From Actinophytocola sp036555685 (GTDB lineage: Bacteria > Actinomycetota > Actinomycetes > Mycobacteriales > Pseudonocardiaceae), in the NCBI RefSeq assembly GCF_036555685.1, contig NZ_DATBKY010000247.1, positions 1 through 64,000 of the forward strand: a stretch of DNA of 64,000 nucleotides, read 5' to 3'. The notes under the pieces were generated by a model. The model did no database searches. It worked only from the letters and a program-made list of their open reading frames with translations, and had not been told where the DNA came from. Shown piece by piece: positions 17,546 through 24,787 of the stretch; the first letter of the stretch is position 1; the number at the start of each line of letters is the position of its first letter. Position numbers and translations under genes: made by a program.

Positions 17546-18325
17546 CTACCTCGCGGTGGGAGGGCGCACCTCCAGCCGGATGCGCTTGTTGCCCTTGCCC
17601 TTGGACTCCGTGCCGGTCACGGCCACCGAGCCGACCTCGGCCGTGCTGAGCACGTGCGTGCCGCCGTCGGCCTGCTTGTCGAGCCCGACGATGTCGATGA
17701 CGCGCAGCGGGTCGATCTCGGCCGGTATCAGGTTCGCCGACGTGCGGATCAGCGCCGGGTCGGAGTCGGCGACGTCGCGGCCGAGGAAGGTCACCACGAT
17801 CTCGCGGGCGGCGGCGATCTCGTCGTTGATCCGCGCCTCGACACGCTGGCCGAGCTCGGCGGACATGCTCTCCAGCGGGAAGTCCAGCCGGCCCTTGCCG
17901 GGGTCCATGTTGCCGCCGGTGACGGGGATCCGGAACTCGGTCCAGATGACCCCGCAGAGGATGTGCAGCGCGGTGTGGGTGCGCATGAGCAGGTGCCGGC
18001 GGTCCCAGTCGAGCTCGCCGAACACGTCGGTGCCGGTGTCGGGTGGCTCGGGCGTGTCGAGCCAGTGCCAGATCCGGCCACCGTCGCGCTTGACCTTGGT
18101 GACCGCGGCGGTGCCGGCGCCCCAGCGCAGCGTCCCGAGGTCGTGCGGCTGGCCGCCGCCACCCGGGTAGAACGCGGTCCGCGCCAGCGCGACGCGTCCC
18201 TGCTCGCGGTCGACCGCCTCGACAGCGCTGTCGAACTCGCGCCGGTACGCGTCGGTGGCGAACAGCTCGGTGCCCGCTTGCCCCGGCGGCGGTGCGGCGG
18301 GGGTCTTGTTGCCCGGAACGGCCAT
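17546..18325 (-). CDS. AlaX-like alanyl-tRNA editing protein
   Basis: A 259-residue free-standing relative of the AlaRS editing domain, which deacylates Ser- or Gly-tRNA(Ala). The N-terminal glycine-rich loop FYPGGGGQPHD and the first metal motif HTALH are intact. The second motif, usually C-x-G-T-H, reads DGGTH, so a metal-binding Cys is replaced by Asp while the His is kept; KGKGNKRIRLEV closes the domain. Residues 1-20 are Pro/Ala-rich and may be extra. It shares a 65-base intergenic region, with a CsoR-type operator, with csoR and lies just upstream of the GGT-like gene. Confidence 0.82.
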   Translation of the reverse strand: MAVPGNKTPAAPPPGQAGTELFATDAYRREFDSAVEAVDREQGRVALARTAFYPGGGGQPHDLGTLRWGAGTAAVTKVKRDGGRIWHWLDTPEPPDTGTDVFGELDWDRRHLLMRTHTALHILCGVIWTEFRIPVTGGNMDPGKGRLDFPLESMSAELGQRVEARINDEIAAAREIVVTFLGRDVADSDPALIRTSANLIPAEIDPLRVIDIVGLDKQADGGTHVLSTAEVGSVAVTGTESKGKGNKRIRLEVRPPTAR

Positions 18326-18332
18326 GACGTCT

Positions 18333-18351
18333 TACCCCCCTCGGGTATACT
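18333..18351 (+). promoter_or_regulatory. CsoR-type operator and -10 box
   Basis: TACCC-N5-GGGTA (18333-18347, with a C-rich and G-rich core) resembles the G/C-tract dyads bound by CsoR/RcnR repressors. It runs into TATACT (18346-18351), a good -10 box for csoR, and lies 8 bases upstream of the alaX start on the other strand, so one site could repress both genes. Confidence 0.6.
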
Positions 18352-18390
18352 GAGTGGTCGGGCACGGCAACGGCGGAAAGGTTACTCGGC

Positions 18391-18672
18391 ATGCGGGGCT
18401 ACACCAGCGACAAGGACAGCTACCTGAAGCGTCTGCGCCGCATCGAGGGTCAGATCCGCGGACTGCAGCGGATGGTGGAGAACGACGAGTACTGCATCGA
18501 CGTGCTCACCCAGATCTCCGCGGCGACGAAGGCGCTGCAGGCGGTCTCCCTCGGCCTGATGGACGAACACCTGCGGCACTGCGTGGCGGCTGCGCTGGCC
18601 GATGGCGGCAAGGACGCGGACGAAAAGGTCCGCGAGGCGAGCGACGCGATCGCAAGGCTGGTCCGCTCCTGA
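18391..18672 (+). CDS. csoR: CsoR-family metal-responsive repressor
   Basis: A 93-residue all-helical protein with the Cu(I)-binding triad at the canonical spacing: Cys35, His60 and Cys64 (M. tuberculosis CsoR uses C36, H61, C65). The start motif is DSYLKRLRRIEGQIRG. It should bind DNA as a tetramer and release it upon Cu(I) binding. No copper chaperone or P-type ATPase gene is adjacent; its only close partner is alaX across a CsoR-type operator. Copper targets may lie elsewhere in the genome. Confidence 0.9.
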   Translation: MRGYTSDKDSYLKRLRRIEGQIRGLQRMVENDEYCIDVLTQISAATKALQAVSLGLMDEHLRHCVAAALADGGKDADEKVREASDAIARLVRS

Positions 18673-18805
18673 CTGATGTGATTCCGCCTGCGCCCGTAGT
18701 GGTGCGCCGACTCGCGCAGGCGGGCGATCAGCTCGACGGCCTCTCTCGGCCCGACGGCAAGGCGCGGTGTCGACGAAGGCACGGTGCACCCCGGCGGCTG
18801 AGACC

Positions 18806-18822
18806 GGGCGGGCGCCCCGCCC
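18806..18822. terminator. Putative bidirectional GC-rich hairpin
   Basis: GGGCGGG-CGC-CCCGCCC is a perfect 7-base stem in the 266-base gap between the converging csoR and alkB genes. There is no T-tract, as is common in actinobacterial stops. The rest of the gap (18673-18938) shows no gene I can support. Confidence 0.45.
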
Positions 18823-18938
18823 TGCGTTCCCTGCACGGGACCGCAACCCCGCAAACGAACCGGCCACCAAGCCAAGCTATCCGGCCCGGACCACCCCGGC
18901 CCCTGGACCGGCCCGGAAACACCCCGACAGGACCGAAC

Positions 18939-19565
18939 TCAACGAACCCCGCGAGGCCGGAACTGGATGCTGATCCGCGGCCCGACCGCCTTGGCCGTCT
19001 TCGGCACCGCGTGCTCCCAGGTCCGCTGGCAGGACCCGCCCATCACGATCAAGTCCCCCAGCCCCAACGGATAGCGCAGGACCTCGCCACCCCCGCGGGG
19101 CCGGAGTAACAACGGCCGCGGCGCGCCCACCGAGACGATCGCGACCATGGTGTCCTCCGTGCTGCCCCGGCCGATGCGGTCGCCGTGCCAGGCCACCGAG
19201 TCGCGGCCGTCGCGGTAGTAGCACAGGCCGGCGGTGCGGAAGGGCTCGCCGAGCTCCTCCGCGTAGTACGTCGTCAGGGCGTCGCGGGCGGCGGGCAGCA
19301 CCAAGTCGGGGAGTGGGTCCTCCTCGTCGTAGAAGCACAGCAACCGTGGCACGTCCACGACCCGGTCGTACATCTGGCGGCGCTCCTCGCGCCACGGGAC
19401 GTCCCGGGACAACCGCTCGAACAGCCTGCCGGAGCCGGTCAGCCAGCCCCGGCGGACGTCGAGCCACGCGCCGTCACCGAGCTCGGTCCGCGTCGTCGCG
19501 GAGAGCGAGCGCAGCCCGACGTCCTCGAGATCGTCGAGGAGGGAACCCTGCACAGCACCGGACAT
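18939..19565 (-). CDS. alkB: AlkB-family 2OG-Fe(II) dioxygenase
   Basis: A 208-residue enzyme that would oxidatively demethylate 1-meA and 3-meC in nucleic acids. The Fe(II) triad is visible as WHGD (H-x-D) and TWEHAV (distal His), and the 2-oxoglutarate-binding Arg lies in RISIQFRPR at the C-terminus. ATG 19565 was chosen because GGAGG precedes it; the frame extends further upstream without support. Adjacent genes give no repair context, but a separate putative alkylation-repair operon lies at 47.7-49.4 kb. Confidence 0.9.
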   Translation of the reverse strand: MSGAVQGSLLDDLEDVGLRSLSATTRTELGDGAWLDVRRGWLTGSGRLFERLSRDVPWREERRQMYDRVVDVPRLLCFYDEEDPLPDLVLPAARDALTTYYAEELGEPFRTAGLCYYRDGRDSVAWHGDRIGRGSTEDTMVAIVSVGAPRPLLLRPRGGGEVLRYPLGLGDLIVMGGSCQRTWEHAVPKTAKAVGPRISIQFRPRGVR

Positions 19566-19665
19566 GCCTCCACCATACCTCGCCAAATCGAACACGCGAG
19601 CGATTGTCCCCGAACGTGTGAGATGCCGGACGATTCGGAGCGCCGCGGTCGGGTACGTGAGGGCA

Positions 19666-21012
19666 ATGACCATCACCGACACGGGCCGGCGGCGACCCAG
19701 GATCGTCGTCGTGGGGACCGGCTTCGCCGGCTTCCACTGCCTGCGCACGCTGCAACGACGCCTCCCCGACGCCGAGCTCGTCGCGGTCAACCCCGCCGAC
19801 TACATGCTCTACGTGCCGCTGCTGCCCGAGGTCGCCGGCGGCACGCTCGAGCCGCGCCGGGTGGCGGTGCCGCTGCGCACGGAGCTCCGGGGCACCCGGA
19901 CCGTGCTCGGCCACGTCACCGGCATCGACCTGACCCGCAAGTGCGTGACGGCCGTGGACGTCGAGGGCCGACGCCGGGACATCGAGTGGGACCGCCTCGT
20001 CATCGCGTCCGGCAGCGTCACCCGGCTGCTGTCGATCCCCGGCGTCGCCGAGCACGCGAAGGGGTTCAAAACCATCGCCGAGAGCATCTACCTCCGCGAC
20101 CACGTCCTGCGCCAGATCGACCTCGCCGAGCTCGCAAGCAACCTCCGCGAGCGCACCGAACGCACCACGTTCGTCGTCGTCGGCGCCGGCTACACGGGGA
20201 CCGAGCTCGCCGCCCAGGGCAAGGAGCTCACCCGCCAGGCCAAGCGCGATGCGCGCTGGGTCCTCCTCGACATGGCCGACCGCGTGCTGCCCAACCTCAG
20301 CCCGCGCCTGTCCGGGCCGGCCAAGAGAGTCCTCGAGAAGCGGGGCGTCGAGGTCCGGCTCGGCCAGAGCGTCAGCGAGGTCACCGACACCTGCGTCCGG
20401 CTCACCGACGGCACCGAGATCCCCACGCGCACGGTCGTCTGGTGCGTCGGCGTGCGGCCGGACCCGCTCGTCGAGCCGCTCGAGCTGCCCACCACGCAGG
20501 GCCGGCTGAACACCGACGAGTTCCTGACCGTGCCCAGTCACCCGGACGTGTTCGCCGCGGGCGACGTCGCCGCGGTGCCCGACCTGACCCGGCCGGGGGA
20601 GATCACGCCGATGACCGCGCAGCACGCGCAGCGGCAGGGCCGGGTCGCCGGCATCAACGTCGCGGCGTCGCTCGGGGCCGGCGAACGCAAGCGGTACAAG
20701 CACAAGGACCTCGGCTTCGTGGTCGACCTCGCGGGCACCCAGGCGGTCGCCGACCCGCTGCACGTGCCGCTGCGCGGATGGCCCGCCAAGGTCGTCACCC
20801 GCGGGTATCACCTGGCGGCCATGCCGGCCAACCGCCTTCGGGTCGCGTTCGACTGGATCGCCGACCTGCTGACCAGGCGCCAGGTGGTCCACTTCGGACT
20901 CGTGCCGGCCGAGGGCGTCAGCCTCGCCGACGCGGACCGCGCGCGTGGGCAGGACAACGAACACGAGAAGACGGGAGGGCAGGCCCGATGGTCGAGTTCG
21001 GCTACACGCTGA
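19666..21012 (+). CDS. NDH-2-like FAD-dependent NAD(P)H oxidoreductase
   Basis: A 448-residue flavoprotein. FAD-binding VVVGTGFAGFHCLRTL lies near the N-terminus, the NAD(P)H-binding second Rossmann motif VVVGAGYTGTELAAQ near residue 170 and the FAD-closing motif VFAAGDVAA near residue 300, followed by TAQHAQRQG and an amphipathic C-terminal region with a hydrophobic helix, as in type II NADH dehydrogenases. It probably transfers electrons from NADH to quinone at the membrane. ATG 19666 follows GTGAGGG. The 3' end overlaps the next gene by 25 bases, so the pair is cotranscribed. Confidence 0.86.
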   Translation: MTITDTGRRRPRIVVVGTGFAGFHCLRTLQRRLPDAELVAVNPADYMLYVPLLPEVAGGTLEPRRVAVPLRTELRGTRTVLGHVTGIDLTRKCVTAVDVEGRRRDIEWDRLVIASGSVTRLLSIPGVAEHAKGFKTIAESIYLRDHVLRQIDLAELASNLRERTERTTFVVVGAGYTGTELAAQGKELTRQAKRDARWVLLDMADRVLPNLSPRLSGPAKRVLEKRGVEVRLGQSVSEVTDTCVRLTDGTEIPTRTVVWCVGVRPDPLVEPLELPTTQGRLNTDEFLTVPSHPDVFAAGDVAAVPDLTRPGEITPMTAQHAQRQGRVAGINVAASLGAGERKRYKHKDLGFVVDLAGTQAVADPLHVPLRGWPAKVVTRGYHLAAMPANRLRVAFDWIADLLTRRQVVHFGLVPAEGVSLADADRARGQDNEHEKTGGQARWSSSATR

Positions 21013-21959
21013 TGACCGAGCAGGCGGGACCCCGGGAGCTGGTGCGCTTCGCCGCCGAGGCGGAACGGGCGGGGTTCGCGTTCGAGGTGATGAGCGATCA
21101 CTACTCGCCCTGGCTGGAGGAGCAGGGGCACTCGCCCAACGCGTGGAGCGTCCTCGGGGCGGTCACGCAGGCGACCGAGCGGGTCGGGCTGATGACCTAC
21201 GTGACCTGCCCGATCATGCGCTACCACCCGGCCGTCGTCGCCCAGCAGGCGGCGACCGTGCAGTTGCTGTCGCACAACAGGTTCACGCTCGGCCTCGGCG
21301 CGGGGGAGAACCTCAACGAGCACGTCGTCGGCCGGGGCTGGCCGCCGGCGAACGTCCGGCACGAGATGCTCGCCGAGGCCTTGCAGATCATCGGCGGGCT
21401 GTTCGACGGTGGCTACGTCAACTACGCGGGCGACCACTACCGCGTCGACTCGGCGAAGCTGTGGGACCTGCCGGACGTGCGGGTGCCGATCGCGACGGCG
21501 GTGTCCGGCGAGCAGTCGGTGGGGCTCTTCGCGCCGATGTCCGACGCGATGATCGCCGTCGAGCCCAAACCGGAACTGGTGCAGCAGTGGGACTCCATCC
21601 GGCACGCGGAGTCGCCGAAGATCGCGCAGCTGCCGGTGTGCTGGGATCCCGACCGGAGCGCCGCCGTGCGCCGCGCGCACGAGCAGTTCCGGTGGTTCGC
21701 GGGCGGCTGGAAGGTCAACGCCGAGCTGCCCGGCCCGCCGGCGTTCGCCGCGGCGACCAGCTTCGTCAGCGAGGACGACGTCGCGCAGAACATCCCGTGC
21801 GGGCCGGATGTCGGCCCGATCGTGGCGGCCGCGAAACCCTTCTGGGAGGCCGGTTTCACGCACCTCGCGCTCGTCCAGATCGGCGGCGACCACCAGGACG
21901 GCTTCTTCGAGTTCGCCCGGGACCGGCTGCTGCCCGCGCTGAACGAGGCGGCCAACTAG
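20988..21959 (+). CDS. F420-dependent LLM-class dehydrogenase (FGD-like)
   Basis: A 323-residue luciferase-like TIM barrel. FGYTLMTEQAGPRELVRFA at the start, SDHYSPWLEEQGHSPNAW with the active-site His, TYVTCPIMRYHPAVVAQ and GLGAGENLNEHVVG are those of the F420-dependent glucose-6-phosphate dehydrogenase-related group. It is slightly shorter than Fgd1, so the substrate may be a different alcohol or hydroxy acid reduced or oxidised with F420. It has GGGAGGGC before ATG 20988 and overlaps the NDH-2-like gene. F420 usage supports an actinobacterial host. Confidence 0.85.
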   Translation: MVEFGYTLMTEQAGPRELVRFAAEAERAGFAFEVMSDHYSPWLEEQGHSPNAWSVLGAVTQATERVGLMTYVTCPIMRYHPAVVAQQAATVQLLSHNRFTLGLGAGENLNEHVVGRGWPPANVRHEMLAEALQIIGGLFDGGYVNYAGDHYRVDSAKLWDLPDVRVPIATAVSGEQSVGLFAPMSDAMIAVEPKPELVQQWDSIRHAESPKIAQLPVCWDPDRSAAVRRAHEQFRWFAGGWKVNAELPGPPAFAAATSFVSEDDVAQNIPCGPDVGPIVAAAKPFWEAGFTHLALVQIGGDHQDGFFEFARDRLLPALNEAAN

Positions 21960-21969
21960 AGTCCGGGGT

Positions 21970-22536
21970 GTGCTGCTGCGGACCGACCGGTTGCTGCTCC
22001 GCCCGTTCGAGCTCCGCGACGCCGACGACGTGTGGGCGTACCGGCGCCTCCCCGAGGTCGTGCGGCACATGCTCGTCGAGGCTCGCGACCGCGACGGCGC
22101 GGCTGTGGGGGTCCGGCGCATGATGGCCGAGACCGAGATCGGTCCGGACGGCGGCGTCGTCACGTTCGCGGTCGTCCTGCCCGAGCGCGACACCGTGATC
22201 GGCGAGGTGTCGCTCGTCGTGCGCAGCGCCGTGCACCGCTGCGGCGAGATCGGCTACGTGTTCCACCCCGACCACCAGGGCAAAGGCCTTGCCAGCGAGG
22301 CATCGAACGAGCTGCTGCGGCTCGGTTTCGAAGACCTGGGACTGCGCCGCGTCTACGGGATGTGCTCCGCACAAAACGCCGCGTCCGCCCGGCTGATGGA
22401 GCGGCTCGGCATGCGCCGCGAGGCACACTTCATCGGCAGCCGGTGGGCCAAGGGGACGTGGCGCGACGAGCTGGTCTACGCGATCCTGGCCGACGAGTGG
22501 CGGCTCAGGCGGTCTCGGCTCAGGCGGTCTCGGTGA
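21970..22536 (+). CDS. GNAT acetyltransferase, RimJ/RimL-like
   Basis: A 188-residue N-acetyltransferase with the start LLRTDRLLLRPFELRDADDV, the acetyl-CoA loop HQGKGLASEA and the closing strand-helix NAASARLMERLGMRREAHF, as in RimJ/RimL-type enzymes acting on protein N-termini or small amines. GTG 21970 lies 10 bases after the F420-gene stop, so it probably belongs to the same transcript. The C-terminus RLRRSRLRRSR is encoded by a tandem 15-base duplication that overlaps the 3' end of the converging gene. Confidence 0.85.
   Translation: MLLRTDRLLLRPFELRDADDVWAYRRLPEVVRHMLVEARDRDGAAVGVRRMMAETEIGPDGGVVTFAVVLPERDTVIGEVSLVVRSAVHRCGEIGYVFHPDHQGKGLASEASNELLRLGFEDLGLRRVYGMCSAQNAASARLMERLGMRREAHFIGSRWAKGTWRDELVYAILADEWRLRRSRLRRSR
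22501..22530. repeat. Tandem 15-base duplication at a convergent gene junction
   Basis: The unit CGGCTCAGGCGGTCT occurs twice in perfect tandem (22501-22515, 22516-22530), followed by CGG. It encodes RLRRS twice in the GNAT protein, and the second copy contains the stop codon of the minus-strand dehydratase gene. The duplication lengthened the acetyltransferase and created most of the 17-base overlap. Confidence 0.9.
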
Positions 22537-23668
22537 ACTCGATGTGATCGGTGGTCCACGCGACCGCCTTCTGGCTCACGGTCAGCCCGAGGCCGGGGCG
22601 GTCCGGCACGAGCACGCGGCCGGATCGGACCTCGACCCGCTCGTTGAACAGCGGCTCCAGCCAGTCGACGTGCTCGATCCAGGTGCTGCGCGGGTACGCG
22701 GCTGCCAGGTGGAGGTGGACCTCCGTCGCGAAGTGCGGGGCCAGGCCCAGTCCTTTGTGGTCGGCCAGTGCGGCGATGCGCAGGAACGGCGTGATGCCCC
22801 CGACCCGCGGCGCGTCCGGCTGCACGACGTCGCTCGCGCCGGCCTCGATCAGCTGCGCGTGCTCGGTCACGCTGGTCAGCATCTCGCCGGTGGCGATCGG
22901 CGTGTCGAGTGCCGCGGCCAGCGCGGCGTGCCCCACCGCGTCGTGCGCGTCCAGCGGCTCCTCGATCCAGACCAGGTTGAACCGCTCGAGCGCGCGGCAC
23001 ATCCGGTGCGCGGTCGGCCGGTCCCACTGCTGGCTCGCGTCGACCATCAGCGGCACCCCGTCGCCGAGCCGCTCGCGCAGCACGCGCAGCCGCTCGAGGT
23101 CGGCCGCGAGATCCGGCTGCGACAGCCGCAGCTTGATGCCCCCCGCACCGGCGGACAGCGCGCGCTGGGCGGTCTCGACCACCTCCGGTAAGGGCGTGGA
23201 CGGCACCCCGGCGTAGCAGTGCACCGCGTCCCGGTACGCACCCAGCAGCTTCGCGAGCGGCAGCCCGGCCCGGCGCGCCTTCAGGTCCCACAACGCGATG
23301 TCGACAGCTGCGATCGCCTGCGCGGCGAGCCCGCCGCGACCGACCGACGCGCCTGCCCAGGCGAGGTCCTCCCAGATCCGGCCGGTGTCGTTGGGGTCCT
23401 GGCCGAGCAGTTGCGGCGCCAGCTCCTTGGCATGTGCGTAGAGCGCAGGCCCGCCGGCGCGCTTGGCATAGCTGAAGCCGAGCCCACGGCAGCCGTCGAC
23501 GGTGCCGATCTCGGCGAACAGGAACGCGACCTCGGTCAGCGGCTGCGACCGGCCCGGGTGGGCCTTGGTGTCGCTGACCGGCGCGGCGAGCGGCAGGAAG
23601 ACCAGGGAGAGCCGGACCCGGTCGATGCGATCTCCGCTGGGCGCGGTCGGGGCGGCGGCTTCGGGCAC
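22520..23668 (-). CDS. Enolase-superfamily dehydratase (mandelate racemase group)
   Basis: A 382-residue (beta/alpha)7-barrel enzyme. GTG 23668 follows GAGGAG. The metal ligands appear in MVDASQQWD, WIEEPLDAHD and ATGEML; the base pair K-x-R appears as GGIKLRLSQ, and the His of the His-Asp dyad is probably in LAPHFATEVHLH. This pattern suits acid-sugar dehydratases such as talarate/galactarate dehydratase, but the exact substrate is open. The semialdehyde dehydrogenase at 14.3 kb could act later in the same pathway. No permease is adjacent. Confidence 0.85.
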   Translation of the reverse strand: MPEAAAPTAPSGDRIDRVRLSLVFLPLAAPVSDTKAHPGRSQPLTEVAFLFAEIGTVDGCRGLGFSYAKRAGGPALYAHAKELAPQLLGQDPNDTGRIWEDLAWAGASVGRGGLAAQAIAAVDIALWDLKARRAGLPLAKLLGAYRDAVHCYAGVPSTPLPEVVETAQRALSAGAGGIKLRLSQPDLAADLERLRVLRERLGDGVPLMVDASQQWDRPTAHRMCRALERFNLVWIEEPLDAHDAVGHAALAAALDTPIATGEMLTSVTEHAQLIEAGASDVVQPDAPRVGGITPFLRIAALADHKGLGLAPHFATEVHLHLAAAYPRSTWIEHVDWLEPLFNERVEVRSGRVLVPDRPGLGLTVSQKAVAWTTDHIEFTETA

Positions 23669-23726
23669 GCGGATATCTCCTCAGGGTGGGTGGGGGAGCG
23701 TTCAGTTCTACCGCGTCGACACTTCG

Positions 23727-23778
23727 TTGCCTAGGGCCAGGTGGCGTGTACATTTGTTCATGTACAGATGTACATGAA
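23727..23778 (+). promoter_or_regulatory. Promoter and 22-base palindromic operator of the SMR-TetR operon
   Basis: TTGCCT (23727-23732), 16 bases, TACATT (23749-23754) form a plausible promoter. A perfect palindrome TTCATGTACA-GA-TGTACATGAA (23757-23778) covers the predicted start. A further TGTACA half-site lies at 23747-23752. The TetR protein encoded second in this operon is the likely ligand, giving autoregulated pump expression. Confidence 0.7.
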
Positions 23779-23791
23779 CGAGGAGACGGCC

Positions 23792-24112
23792 GTGCCCTAC
23801 GTGTTCCTGCTGCTGGCGATCGCCGTCGAGGTGGTGGCCACCAGCCTGCTCAAGCTCAGCGACGGTTTCACGAAGCTCTGGCCGACCGCCGGCTCGCTCG
23901 TGGGCTATGCGGCGGCGTTCGTGCTGCTCGCCATCGTGGTGCGAACCGTGCCGGTCGGGGTGGCGTACGCGGTGTGGGCGGGGCTCGGCACGGCGGCGAT
24001 CGCGGCGGTCGGCGTGCTGTTCCTGAACGAGTCGGTCAACTTCGCCAAGATCGCCGGCATCCTGCTCGTGATCGGCGGCGTGGTGACGCTCAACCTGGGT
24101 GGTGCGCATTGA
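23792..24112 (+). CDS. Small multidrug resistance (SMR) transporter
   Basis: A 106-residue four-helix proton antiporter. GTG 23792 was chosen since GAGGAG is 6 bases upstream and the protein then begins VPYVFLLLAIAVEVVATSLLKLSDGF, split here as VPYVFLLLAIAVE and VVATSLLKLSDGF, the usual SMR start with the essential Glu in helix 1. AYAVWAGLGTAAIA and the final hydrophobic GILLVIGGVVTLNL complete the fold. The sequence fits the EmrE/QacC pump type more than the guanidinium-specific type, but this is uncertain. It is followed by an overlapping TetR gene and preceded by a strong palindrome. Confidence 0.9.
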   Translation: MPYVFLLLAIAVEVVATSLLKLSDGFTKLWPTAGSLVGYAAAFVLLAIVVRTVPVGVAYAVWAGLGTAAIAAVGVLFLNESVNFAKIAGILLVIGGVVTLNLGGAH

Positions 24113-24675
24113 ATGCGCGGCGGGACCCCGAGGGCCGGCGCCGCGCGATCGTGCGCGCGGCGGTCGAGGAGATCGCGGAGGTCGGCGTCGGGAACGTGAC
24201 GCACCGGCGGATCGCCGCGCGCGCGGGTGTCCCACTCGGATCCACGACGTACTACTTCCCGACGCTCGACGACCTCGTCTCGGCCGCGCTGCGGGAGGCC
24301 ACCGAGACCGCCCGCGCACACCTCGAGGCGTGGGCCGACGAGCTGACCGCGAGCGAGGACCTCGGTGGCACGTTCGTCGACCTGGCCCGCCGCTACCTCG
24401 CCGACCGCGACCAGGCGCTGCTCGAGTACGAGCTGTGCCTCGCCGCGACCCGCACGCCGCAGCTGCGGCCGGCCGCGCAGCTGTGGATCGACGGGCTGCG
24501 CGGCATCTGCGCGCGGTTCTCGGGCGGGCCGGAACGCGGGTTCGCGCTCGCCGCGCTCGTGGACGGCGCGCTGCTGGAGGCGCTCGTGACCGGCGACGAG
24601 CTCGACGCCGACGGTCTGCGCGCCGGCGTCGAGTCGCTGGTGGGCCGGGCGGTCAGCCCCCGAACAGGGGGATGA
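24109..24675 (+). CDS. TetR-family regulator of the SMR pump
   Basis: A 188-residue repressor beginning at TTG 24109, which overlaps the SMR stop (TTGA). The N-terminal HTH reads GVGNVTHRRIAARAGVPLGSTTYYFPTLDD, here quoted in parts: VTHRRIAARAGVP and GSTTYYFPTLDD. The C-terminal ligand domain is short and Ala-rich. As second gene of the pump operon, it probably represses both through the palindrome at 23757-23778 and releases on binding a pump substrate. Its 3' end overlaps, on the opposite strand, the gene for a 43-residue membrane protein. Confidence 0.87.
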   Translation: MNARRDPEGRRRAIVRAAVEEIAEVGVGNVTHRRIAARAGVPLGSTTYYFPTLDDLVSAALREATETARAHLEAWADELTASEDLGGTFVDLARRYLADRDQALLEYELCLAATRTPQLRPAAQLWIDGLRGICARFSGGPERGFALAALVDGALLEALVTGDELDADGLRAGVESLVGRAVSPRTGG

Positions 24676-24784
24676 CCGACTTGATCGTGTTGTAGAGGCC
24701 GTACGCGAGCGGGATCCCGACGACGAGCCAGGAGATCCACAGCCGGACGGTCTGCGTGCCGCTCGTGGCGGTGGGTTCGGTCAT
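24653..24784 (-). CDS. MFS transporter small subunit, 43 residues
   Basis: A short gene lying 3 bases after the OFA-type transporter gene, with GAGG before its ATG at 24784. The product has one predicted membrane helix (about WISWLVVGIPLAYGLYNTI) and a short Thr/Ser-rich N-tail. It matches in size, position and character the small membrane protein often annotated beside OFA-family MFS transporters as their small subunit. The last 23 bases overlap the 3' end of tetR on the other strand. Its function may be stabilising the transporter; this is inference. Confidence 0.75.
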   Translation of the reverse strand: MTEPTATSGTQTVRLWISWLVVGIPLAYGLYNTIKSVIPLFGG

Positions 24785-24787
24785 GGC

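Noticed and set aside
14040..18392. A very long open frame (1450 codons) on the minus strand
   Set aside because: It runs across four unrelated genes on other frames; composition (Arg/Gly/Pro-rich, no domains) is that of an antisense shadow in GC-rich DNA.
18673..18938. Possible small gene between csoR and alkB (minus-strand segment with PREAVELIARLRESAHHYG)
   Set aside because: No start with a ribosome site, no recognised family, and the frame continues as shadow of csoR.
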